DNA of 64,000 bases. It comes from Monilinia fructicola. Lineage: Eukaryota > Ascomycota > Leotiomycetes > Helotiales > Sclerotiniaceae. Below the pieces are notes generated by a model, which worked only from the letters and a program-made list of their open reading frames with translations, did no database searches and had not been told where the DNA came from. Location: contig VICG01000005.1 in NCBI GenBank assembly GCA_008692225.1, positions 124,001-188,000 on the forward strand. The letters run 5' to 3'. Position numbers and translations under genes: made by a program. Below, piece after piece: positions 24,007 to 35,941 of the stretch. Each line of letters begins with the position of its first letter. Within the stretch, counting starts at the first letter, position 1.

Positions 24007-27000
24007 ATGGTGAACCCGAAGGAGTCTGAGCATTCAAAGCGAACGAGTGCACAGGTAGCACCTCTTACAATACATAAGGGTCGACCGCGTGGCAACAGCA
24101 GCGCTTCGTTATCCAAACATAAAAGGAATACTTCGTCCAGAAGTAGTAACCAAACAACTTCCACGGGAGGCCAATCTCAAATCACACCTCCGCCACTCCA
24201 ATGGTTCCCAGGAAAACTTGAATCAAATGGAATCTTCACCGCCTGTATTTTACCAGCTTCCTCAGGGCCTTTTACCCGTTTCACCCGACATACCCCATCT
24301 CGGAATCCACGGTCACGCTTCCGTTAAACGTAGGCGATGTGGTCTTGGTACACTCGATACACACCAATGGCTGGGCAGATGGCACACTCCTGATCTCGGG
24401 CGCGCGCGGTTGGTTACCCACTAATTATTGCGAGCCCTACGAACCAGATGCCCTGAGGAATCTACTCAAGGCATTGCTCAATTTTTGGGATCTCTTGCGG
24501 AGTGGTTTAACGACAGATAGCGAGATATTTGGGAACCAACATTTCATGCGAGGGATCATTGCGGGTGTGAGATATCTATTGGTGGGCACATTTTTGACTA
24601 TCTCTCTCCATCATGGATGCGTGCTAACATGTAACCAGGAACAATCGGATTGCCTCACCCGTGAATCACCAATTGTTCAGAGGAATGATAACCTCCGAAA
24701 GAATAGAAAGGCGCTGTTGTCGGACCTATCGGCATTGGTCAAGACCGCCAAACATTTACAAGAGTTTGGCATTTCTCCCGACGGATTGGGGGCCGAAAAT
24801 GTCAACGACGTTATCGACGAAATGATTTTGAAGGCTTTCAAAATTGTGGTGAGGGGTATGAGATTCTTGGACAACTTGGACGAGGACATGAAATCACGAC
24901 AGCCCCCCCCGAAACTCATGACAACCGTTGCTGAGGAATCAAACGTTCCACCCACTCCACCCGCGGACTCGACGTCATTTGGCGGGACACCGCATGCAGA
25001 CCCTGCATGCGACACGGCATCTCACAGAAGCTCTTTCCGAAGCTCGGCAAGCGGCCCTTCTAGCTCCCTGCGATCCGAAGACCAAAACAAACGACAGTCG
25101 CACAAACGGATATCGACTGCGCACTCAGCGGTAACGTCGCGTCCCTTATCCATTTCGTCAACACTGGCCAAAAGGGCTTCCGTATCGCACCGCGTTTCAC
25201 TTATAGCACCCGTACCCTCTGAACAATTTTCAAAATCTTGTTTCCGAGAAATTAACGAGCAGTCATGATACCCTTCTTTCATATCTTGGCTCATTCATTG
25301 GGCGACTGCATCTGCAAAGTCAATCTGCGCAAGATTTACTCGCGACCGTGAGGCAATCGGTCACCGCTGGCCAGGGCTTACTCGTTGTGGTCGAGGCCGT
25401 ATGCGCCCACGACCGCCAAAGTGCTGAATTGTTGGACAACGCCCGGAACGTGATGTATGACAAGATCAACAAATTGGCGTTGGCCGCTCGGGAGATCATC
25501 AGCATTTCCGGTATTGATGAAGAGGATGTTGTGATGGCTCAACAAAATGGAGGATTGTTGATGGCGGCCACGGGGTGTGTCAAGGCTGCGGGAGAATTGG
25601 TAGCAAAGACCAAGTTTGTGATTGAGCGAATTGGGGACTTTGAATTCGAGCAGGGCGAAGGCCTGGGAATCCAGGTTGCCTCGATGAGCGTCGTACCGGA
25701 CGACATCAACACGACACAGGATCGTGAAGATGTTGATGACGTGCCAGGACAGCTTTCGTCGCGTCCCCCTCCACCACCGCTAATCATTCCAACGTTTACG
25801 AGAAGCCATTACCAGACGTCCCTGTCAGCTCTCCACCCGCGACAGAAAGCGACCGAATGTCTCGTCGCCTGTCGAATAATTCGGTTCTCCCTCCGTTGCC
25901 AAAGATGGGCAGTCCTCTCATGAACCAGGAGGATTATAGTCCTTCTGATCGTGCTTCAACCAGTGATGGTGAATTTCAATCATTCAGATCAGGCAGTATC
26001 GCAATTTCTAGCACAGGCACTGCGAGCACCCACTTGCGTGATTCGGAGATGAGTATGATGTCGCAAACGTCTAGTTCTACTCGGGCAACGACCCCGGATA
26101 TTACATCCCACAAGCCAAGGAATCAACCATCTTTGTCAAGCATCACCATGAGCGAAACTCAATCGACTTGTGCTGACGATCCATATGACCTGGAATCAAG
26201 AATGCTGGAGAAGACATTTGCGCATGAATTGCTACATAACAAAGAGGGTCAAATTACGGGCGGGTCGCTTTCAGCGTTGGTCGAACGGCTCACGACACAC
26301 GATTCCACGCCCGATTCGATGTTTGTTTCGACTTTCTATCTGACCTTTCGATCGTTCGCATCTCCCGTGGAACTCGCCACAGCTCTGGTTTGATCGTTTT
26401 GAATATGTTGGCGAGAGCCCACACATTGCAGGACCAGTGAGGCTGCGAGTCTACAATGTGTTCAAAGGCTGGCTGGAATCTCATTGGAGAAATACCACCG
26501 ACTATGATGCATTGTCCATTATCGAATCCTTTGCGAATGAGAAGCTCAAGGCTGCCCTTCCGGCCGCGGGCAAACGACTACTCGAGCTGGCTCAAAAGGT
26601 GTCTTCTACAGAAGGACCTCTCGTTCCACGACTCGTCTCTTCCATCGGAAAGACTAGCACATCTCTCGGTCAGTATGTCCCATCGGATGTACCTGTTCCT
26701 TCCGTCGTTGTGAACAAGAGCCAAGTAGCAATTTTGAAGAATTGGAAGATGGGTGGGAGCAATCCAACCATTATCGAGTTTGACCCAATTGAATTGGCTC
26801 GTCAATTGACCATCAAAGAGATGAACATCTTCTCCTCCATCACGCCGGATGAACTTCTGGGCGCCGCATGGACTAAGGCCCGAAAAGGTGGCCCGAGTGC
26901 GGTAAACGTGATCGCCATGTCTACCTTGTCAACAGATCTCTCGAATCTGGTCGCCGATACAATTTTGCAATTTGATGACGTCAAGAAGAGAGCATGCGTG

Positions 27001-27630
27001 ATTAAACATTGGATCAAGATTGCGCATGAGTGTCTCAAGCTCAACAATTATGACACTCTGATGGCGATTATTTGCTCCCTCAACTCATCCACCATTTCGA
27101 GATTGAAGAAGACTTGGGATTTGGTGTCCCAGAAACGAAAGGACCTTCTCAAGAGCTTGCAAGATATTGTTGAGCCAGAGAAGAACTATGCCGTCCTCCG
27201 ACGTCGACTTCATGATCACGTTCCTCCATGTCTTCCATTTGTCGGTACCTACCTCACAGATTTGACATTTGTTGATGCTGGCAACCCACCGGTGAAGCAA
27301 TTGGCCGACGGAACATCGGTGATCAACTTTGACAAACATACCAGAACAGCCAAGATTATTGGCGAACTCCAAAGGTTCCAAATCCCCTATCGTCTGGCAG
27401 AGGTGCCAGAACTTCAAGAGTGGATTCAAGCCCAGATTGTCCGAGTGAAAACTGCCTCGGAGAATGAGAATGTTCAGCAGTACTACCGAAAGTCTTTACT
27501 TTTGGAGCCTCGTGATATCCTGCCTACAAGATCTAGCCCTGTGGACTCGGCAGTTTCGTTTAGCTCTTCACATGGCAAGGATATATTTGATCTCTTTGGA
27601 TGGGCTCATAAAACACAAACACCCATCTAA
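24007..27630 (+). CDS. SH3-RasGEF (CDC25-type) Ras activator, reading frame broken
   Basis: A Ras guanine nucleotide exchange factor. Proposed start MVNPKESEHSKRTS at 24007. A variant SH3 domain (about 24250-24440: FLRAFYPFHPTYPISEST, NVGDVVLVHS, then GARGWLPTNYCEPYE) leads into a conserved helical region. A 57-nt in-frame intron (24582-24638, GTGGGC...TGCTAACATGTAACCAG) follows GVRYLL. A Ser-rich linker, a second helical region (SYLGSFIGRLHLQSQSAQ), the RasGEF N domain (26180-26520) and the catalytic domain (about 26760-27470, with ELARQLTIKEMNIF, KHWIKIAHECLKLNN, PFVGTYLTDLTFVDAG) follow. The frame changes near 24225-24300 (intron possible), 25205-25250, 25740-25800 and 26390-26396. At the last site one extra T in a TTT run turns ALVDRFEYVGESP into a stop. 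Either an assembly with homopolymer errors or a decaying gene; the catalytic domain itself is intact. Confidence 0.9.
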
Positions 27631-28800
27631 GCACCTCTGCTATTGTTTTTTTGTCCTTCCTCGATCGCACTTACTCCGGATTCGGAATATATTATACACA
27701 CATCATCATGATATTCAGTTGATTTGATACCCCCCACTTTGAATAGCGTTTTAGCGAATGATCTTTTTTTACTCGGAGTTTTACATGGCGTTCTCGACGG
27801 CATGCTCATCGATGTGATGACTGCCATTTTAATTGCTTTACACCACACTTTTACATACTTGAATACCATCACATTTGGGTATCAAGATTCGGCCTATGGA
27901 AGGATAAAGGCTTTTTTATACTCATAATTGTATACCGGTCGATCGAGAACTGTACATGATATTTTTTTTACCTTTTTTTTTTTTCGCTCTTTTTTTTCAT
28001 CTTTTCTTGTTTCTTTCTATCTTTGTATTCTTTTTTTATACCTGCATCCGAGATGAGTGTGCAGTGAAGGTTATTATGGTCTGCCTGGTATGGCTGGGAA
28101 AGATTGTGGATGGAGTTGAGGGAAATCGGAAACATGCATTTTGGTATGGGATGACTGAATGCATTGCGAATATTGTCGAGGGGGTTTTGCCCTTGACTAT
28201 TTGCATTACACCAAAAGCACTTGGTATAGGGATGAGCTCGCGCTCTAATGCTATTTAATTCATACGTTGGTATTGGTATCTTGACCGGTGGAATGTATGA
28301 AATGATGGAGGGTGTATATCGCTTTGGTGGTGGGTTGCATGGGATTTGGGGATTGTACCGAAGGTGGGAACACGAAATGGAAGGGAAGGGAAGCGATGGA
28401 TGAATCGATGGATGGATGAATGGATGGATGGATGGATGGATGGGTTCTTAGATGAGATCAGGGTATATGGATATGATTAGATGAGGTTGATGGAATAGGT
28501 CGAGGATGAACGGATGGATAATAGTTAGATACCGATACCAGGCAGGAAAGGAAAGGCGAGGAAAGGAGGAAGGTTAATGAAGATTATGACCAACAAAGAT
28601 ATTTCGTCTTCTATATTCTCAAATTCCTATGATAAGGCGTGATCTCATGTGATTTGTTTTTCTTTGATCAAAATTCGGTCAAATCTTCATACTGACAAGT
28701 GCAATACAGTAAGTAGGTAGGTAAGGTTAAGTCGCATGTTATAAGCGGAATAAAATGTAGAATTTGAAATGCTCCTTACTTGCTGTATTCCCAATGGTTA
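27631..28800. other. RasGEF 3' flank with (GGAT)n microsatellite
   Basis: T-rich 3' region probably including the RasGEF 3' UTR. A GGAT/GATG tetranucleotide run lies at about 28395-28443. Open frames here are short and unconvincing. Confidence 0.5.
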
Positions 28801-28965
28801 TTATAGTATCCATAGTATAATATAGTAAATTTAAGGTTATACAAATAATATATTCTAGTTAATCAATACATATCTTTATGTTCTCATATGTTAATATTCT
28901 AAGAAGTAAATACTTGGTAAGATAAGTTTTTACAGTAAGCTTAAATAAAATATTATATTATATAT

Positions 28966-29180
28966 TAAGTCACCTACCCTACTTCTCGCCACCCCCCCAT
29001 TTGACTAGCATTTTATACCAAAAACAGCCATTTTAACGTATCAATAACTCTACGAAAAATGAATATATATCTTTCAAATTTTCATTTAAGCTTTGATATA
29101 TAATGATTAATAAATTTTAAACGTTTTGAATTTTGGCGATTTTTTTATAAAGAGTAAGAAAAGATTATGGAAAATTAGAA
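28966..29180 (+). mobile_element. Possible Fot1/pogo-type transposon end (relic)
   Basis: After TTA comes AGTCACCTACCCTAC, a C7 run, then TTTGACTAGC and a moderately complex AT-rich stretch. From memory this resembles the terminal region of Fot1/pogo elements, which begin AGTCA and have a C-run. No transposase frame survives and I could not find the matching opposite end. Confidence 0.3.
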
Positions 29181-30193
29181 TGTTCGGTTTTGGATTTGTA
29201 TGGAAATCATATATCATATTGAAACTTGGAAAAAAAATGATTATAACTTTTAAATAGAAATAGTTAAAAATAATTTATAGATTTTTATAAAATCTATGAA
29301 TTAATGTGTAATAAATATACTATTTAAAATATATATAATAATTTATAGTTCTTGAGTAAATTGAGATTATAAATTTTTTATTTAAAATTTTATTATTAAA
29401 ATCTAAGAATTTGTATTGAATATTTATTATAAATAATAATATATTATTAAAATAAAAATTTTAATTAAAGTTAATTCTAAGATTCTTTAATTTTTCTTTA
29501 GATTGTTTTTTTTTAATTATTTTCCTTAAATAAATATATATAAGAAGGTGTTATGAGGGGAGTGGGAGCCGGGGGCATCTATCGAGCTAAGGGCTATATA
29601 TATGGCTTTTCCCTTATAATTAACTCTTCTTTTCTTTTCATAGTCTATAATCTTAATAAAACTATTTAATGTTTTATAATCTTTTATTCTATTTTATAAT
29701 AGAGTAAACTATTTATTAATAAGTGTAGTCTATTAAATAGATTATAAGCTTTAATATATAATAAATATATTAAAAGTATTATTACTAACTCTTTATAAGT
29801 ATTCTATTATCGGTTCTTAATAAACATTTTAGCTTCTAATAAGTATAATATTAAAAGTATAGCTTTGATAATTATATTAATATTAATATTATATAATATA
29901 TATAATTAGTTGAGCTTTTAATAAATATTAATATAACGTTAAAATATAATTATAAATAACTTTTAATAAATATTTAAATTTTAATATTATATTATAATTA
30001 AAGGCTTTTAAAAAGTATTTAAAAGTATTGTATTTATAGCCGGCTCTATTTCTTAAACTTTTTTCTAATTCTAGTTTTTTCTATAGCTTTTTCCTAGTTT
30101 TAACTTCTTTTTTAACTCTTTTTTATTATTAGTTTTTTAAAGGGTACTTTACTCTTTTCATTAATGATTTTTAAAGAGTATTCGTATTTTCAA

Positions 30194-31152
<959 letters not shown>

Positions 31153-31509
31153 CAAATCCTTTACTATTATATATTTATTTTCTACTTTCTTAATTCTAAC
31201 ATAATACTCTTATATTATAAATATATATTCTTATTTAATTATTTTCTATATTAAATATATTAAATATATTAATAATATTATATTATATTATTATACCTTT
31301 TTTTATTTTTATATTACTTTTTATCTTTTTTTAATATATTTTTAATATTATTCTTTTTGTTTATTTTTTATTTATTTAATTTTTAACTCTTTTTCTATTT
31401 AATTTAAAATTTAAATTTTATAGAAAAGCTTTATAGTTTTTATATATTTCTTAATATATTCTTAATTATATATAAATTATACTTAGCTTTTCTTATAATT
31501 ATAATAATA

Positions 31510-31560
31510 TACCTTTATTATTTATTATTTATTATTTATTATTTATTATTTATTATTTAG
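31510..31560. repeat. (TATTATT)n tandem repeat
   Basis: Seven-bp TATTATT-type unit repeated about six times at the edge of the GC island starting near 31560. Confidence 0.75.
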
Positions 31561-32107
31561 GATTTAGGAATGGGCGGAATGGAATGGGCCGAAATGAAAT
31601 AGGCCGAAATGGTTAACCACCTTCGAAATGGTCGGAATAAGTAAGCTTCGAGGGTAGAACGAAAAGTCGAGGCCTTTTTGCTTACTAATAATCGATTAAT
31701 TTTAATTTTCGCCATTTACTTATAATCAATTATAAAAGACTTTAAAGTTTATATTTTTTATTTTAAACCTTCTATAGTATAGGCATAATTATATAATATA
31801 ACTTTACAATTCTATAAGGTTAGATTCTTTAAATCTATTATTAAAAAAGTTATTTATTTATAAAATATTTAATACTTTTAAAATTTTAAAAATGTTATTT
31901 AATTTTATATTACTTAGGTATAATCTTTTTAGCTCTTTAATTATTTCATTCTATTTATTAATTCTTAATTATTTTAAAAACGTATAAGATATAATAATAT
32001 ATAAGGTATAAGGAGCTCGATTATATATATATTTCCTCTAAGTAATATTATATACTATAAAGAAATTAATAAATATATTTTATAGTATATTAACGTAAAT
32101 AATAATT

Positions 32108-32147
32108 CTAAGTATAGTATAGTATAGTATAGTATAGTATAGTATAG
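32108..32147. repeat. (AGTAT)n microsatellite
   Basis: Eight near-perfect copies of AGTAT at the right border of the AT-only block. Confidence 0.9.
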
Positions 32148-32454
32148 ACGGGGTACTGTTAAATCAAATTAGAAACGTGGATCTAGACTTGCGTGGGGTG
32201 AGGTGAAGTGGAGTGGAGTAATTCTTCGGATCCCGATGTTTTTGGTGGTGCGATTATCGGATTGATGGGATGGATTGGATTTGGTAAGGTGAAAGATGGA
32301 GATGGGGATGGGGTTGGATAGGATAGGATATATACTCCGTATGTATGAATAAAGTGGATGATGGGTGATTGAAGTGAAAGAATGAATAAAAGAGTGAAAG
32401 AGTAAATAAAAGAAAGAAAGAAACTTTTGTATGTTTACGTGTCTTGCAGGTAGT

Positions 32455-32565
32455 TGAGTGAGGTGTATGCAAGGTGTAAGGTGTAAGGTGTAAGATGTAA
32501 AGCATAAGGTGTAAGATATCAAATACAATAAGGCGTAAAGTGTAAGGTGTGAAATATAAGGTGTT
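32455..32565. repeat. (AAGGTGT)n minisatellite
   Basis: Imperfect seven-bp AAGGTGT units, about ten copies including variants. The minus-strand Thr/Leu-rich ORF here is spurious. Confidence 0.8.
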
Positions 32566-32929
32566 AAATAGATGATTAGTAATCTATAAATGGATAAAGG
32601 TAAGTATGTTTGAATGATAAGAACAATACCTAGGTAGTTGTTGGTAGTATTGTTGTTTTATCCATAGATACATATATATATATATATATACCTCAAATGG
32701 ATATTAATAGAGATAAAGAGAGAAAGAAAAAAAGAAATTCTTAAATATATAATGGAGGTATCTTCTTTTACTATAAACACTCTCTCTTCTCTTCCTCTTC
32801 CCTTTTTCCTTCTCCCTCTCCTTAGCTGAAATGGTGCAATAACAACTTAAAACATTTCTACTCCACAACTAAACTTCTTGCCCCACCAACACAGACCTCA
32901 AGGCAATCCAAGTGTAAAATCTCTTCAAA

Positions 32930-32936
32930 TCACGTG
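32930..32936. promoter_or_regulatory. Cbf1-type E-box TCACGTG upstream of MET6
   Basis: TCACGTG about 520 bp before the MET6 start codon. In yeasts Cbf1 binds this motif in methionine-pathway promoters. Function here is inferred from the motif and its neighbour. Between it and the ATG lie pyrimidine-rich leader sequences (CTTCCT repeats at 33172-33200). Confidence 0.45.
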
Positions 32937-33458
32937 GTAGTACCCTTATCTTTCGTAACTTTGTATTACTCCATTCTCAGCGCTAGTCCTAGGCGGGGTT
33001 GTAGACAATAGCCCGGAGCTAGAAAGTCCTAAACCAACCCCTCTTTCTAATAATTATCTTTTAACTTTCCAAAGAGAACAATAAAAAAGCTTTTCAATGT
33101 TATTCTAAACACACCGCTTTCTTATTATCTATCTACTCCTCAACAACTTCTTCTACTACTTCTACTTCTGCTTCTTCCTCTTCCTCTTCCTCTTCAACTC
33201 TCTTTCCCTCCTACATATACATTCAGATCACTCTTGAATATCTTCAAAAGTGTTTGTTCTTTTTCAATACCTCACATCTTCTTGTTTCTCTACTCTTCCT
33301 TTCTCCATAGAATCGAATAGACGAGATCAACAACAAATCTCCGACCTCGCTGTCTAGTTTCATCTTCTAGCACACCATAAAGCTGTCGTTGGTTTAAATA
33401 CCTCTCTTCATCAACAACCTTTTTTTGAACTCCTTCATCACATTTCAATATCGCAAAT

Positions 33459-35941
33459 ATGGTTCAATCGTAAGTATTTTATCTTCTATCATACATATCA
33501 CAGTCTCTTAATCATCTTTACTACAGATCCGTTCTTGGTTTCCCACGTATGGGAGCTCTCAGAGAGCTTAAGAAAGCTACTGGTAAGATTTTCTACCTTT
33601 TGGATTTTACCCCACATTGCGTATACTAAATAATATCAATAGAGGCATACTGGGGTCAAAAGATCTCTCAAGCTGATCTCCTTGCTGAGGCAAAGAGACT
33701 CCGTCTTGAGCACTGGAACATTCAAAAGAATGCTGGTGTCGATATCATTCCATCCAACGACTTCGCTTTGTACGATCAAGTTCTTACTCACATCCAAGAC
33801 TTTGGTGTAAGCATTCCAATATATCAGCAACCACAATGTAACATTGCTGACTCTTTTCTTTACAGGCTACACCAGAGAGATATACCCAACATGGTCTCGA
33901 CCCAATTGATCAATACTTTGCTATGGGACGTGGTCATCAACGTGATGGTGTTGATGTTCCATCTTTGGAGATGGTGAAATGGTTCGACTCAAACTACCAC
34001 TATGTCAAGCCAACTCTTCAAAACAACCAAACCTTCAAGCTCACTTCAGACCCAAAGGCTGTTCGTGAGTTCAAGGAAGCCAAGGAGGCTGGTATCACTA
34101 CCAGACCTGTCTTGGTTGGTCCAGTTTCTTTCCTCCACCTTGGAAAGCCAGACCGCGGCCAAACCGTTGACCCAATTGATCTTTTGGACAACCTCGTCCC
34201 AGTTTACATTGAGCTCCTTAAGCAACTTAAGGCTGCTGGTGCCGAGACTGTTCAAATTGATGAGCCAACCCTTGTCTTCGATCTTCCATCCAAGACCAAG
34301 GCTGCTTTCAAGCCAACATACGAGAAGCTCGCAAGCTTAGGTGACGAGATCCCAAAGATTGTCTTGGCAACCTACTTTGGTGACATCGTTCACAACATTG
34401 ATGCTCTCCCAACTGACATCTATGCTGTTCACATTGACTTGGTCCGTAACCCAGAACAATTAGAGACCGTCATCTCCGCTTTGGGACCAAAGACCATTTT
34501 GTCTGCCGGTGTTGTCGATGGACGTAACATCTGGAAGACCAACCTCAAGCGTGCTATTGAGACTGTTGAGGCCGCTGTTCAAAAGCTCGGAAAAGACCGT
34601 GTCATTGTTGCCACTTCATCTTCCCTTCTCCACACACCACACACTCTTGCAAGCGAGAAGAAGCTTGACCCAGAAATTGCTGATTGGTTCTCTTTCGCTT
34701 CCGAGAAGGTTGTTGAAGTTGCCATCATTGCCAAGGCCGTCACTGAAGGACCGGCTTCCGTCCGTGCTGAGCTTGAGGCTAATGCCAAGTCCATTCAAGC
34801 TCGTGCTTCTTCCAAGAGAACCAATGACCCCAAGGTCAAGGAACGTCAATCCAAGATTGTCGAGAAGGATTACAACAGAATCTCCGAGTTCCCAGTCCGT
34901 ATCTCTCAACAACAAAAGGCATTGGGTCTTCCTCTCTTCCCAACCACCACCATTGGTTCTTTCCCACAGACCAAGGAGATCCGTATCCAACGTAACAAGT
35001 TCACCAAGGGTGAGATCACTGCCGAGGAATACGAGAAGTTCATTGAGAAGGAAATTCAAGATGTTGTCAAGGTCCAAGAGGAGCTTGACCTTGATGTCTA
35101 CGTTCACGGTGAGCCAGAGCGTAACGACATGGTTCAATACTTTGGTGAACGTCTTGATGGTTATGCCTTCACCACTCACGCTTGGGTTCAATCATATGGT
35201 TCCCGTTGCGTTCGTCCTCCTATCATCGTTGGTGACATCTCTCGTCCAGCACCAATGACTGTTAAGGAGTCCAAGTACGCCGTCTCCATCTCCAAGAAGC
35301 CAATGAAGGGTATGTTGACTGGCCCAATCACCTGTTTGAGATGGTCTTTCCCTCGTGATGATGTTCATCAATCCGTCCAAGCTGAGCAACTTGCTTTGGC
35401 TCTCCGTGATGAGGTTGTTGATCTTGAGGCTGCTGGCGTTTTCGTCATCCAAGTCGACGAGCCGGCTCTTCGTGAGGGTCTTCCCCTTCGTGCCGGTAAA
35501 GAGCGTGAGGCTTACCTTGACTGGGCTGTTAAATCTTTCAGACTTTCCGTCTCTGGTGTTCAAGATTCTACTCAAATCCACTCTCACTTCTGTTACTCCG
35601 AGTTCCAGGATTTCTTCCACGCCATTGCTGCTCTTGACGCTGATGTTCTCTCTATCGAGAACAGCAAGTCTGATGCTAAGCTCCTCAAGGTCTTTGTTGA
35701 TGAGGCTTACCCACGTCACATTGGTCCAGGTGTTTATGATATCCACTCTCCTCGTGTTCCATCCGAGCAAGAGATCAAGGACAGAATTGAGGAGATGTTG
35801 CAATTCCTCAAGCCAGAGCAACTTTGGATCGATCCTGATTGTGGTCTCAAGACTCGTCAATGGGCTGAAACCAAGGCTGCTTTGACCAACATGGTTAACG
35901 CTGCCAAGTTCTACCGTCAAAAGTATGCCAACAAGGCATAA
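33459..35941 (+). CDS. MET6: Cobalamin-independent methionine synthase (MetE/Met6)
   Basis: 5-methyltetrahydropteroyltriglutamate-homocysteine methyltransferase: transfers the methyl group from methyl-tetrahydrofolate to homocysteine, the last step of methionine synthesis, in the cytosol. Exons: 33459-33469, 33527-33582, 33643-33806, 33866-35941. All introns are GT-AG and the spliced frame gives 768 aa, the usual fungal length. N terminus MVQSSVLGFPRMGALRELKK is typical. The catalytic zinc site is intact: H651 and C653 (HSHFCYSEF), E675 (SIENSKSD) and C736 (DPDCGLKTRQW). The N-terminal barrel (to about residue 330) and C-terminal barrel (from about 420, PTTTIGSFPQT) are complete. Codon use is strongly biased (AAG, GTC/GTT, CTT/CTC), as expected for a highly expressed gene. 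The first exon encodes only 3.7 codons. Confidence 0.98.

Noticed and set aside
34509..35258. 249-codon plus ORF and 191-242-codon minus ORFs over MET6
   Set aside because: Overlap the MET6 coding frame; artefacts of its codon bias.
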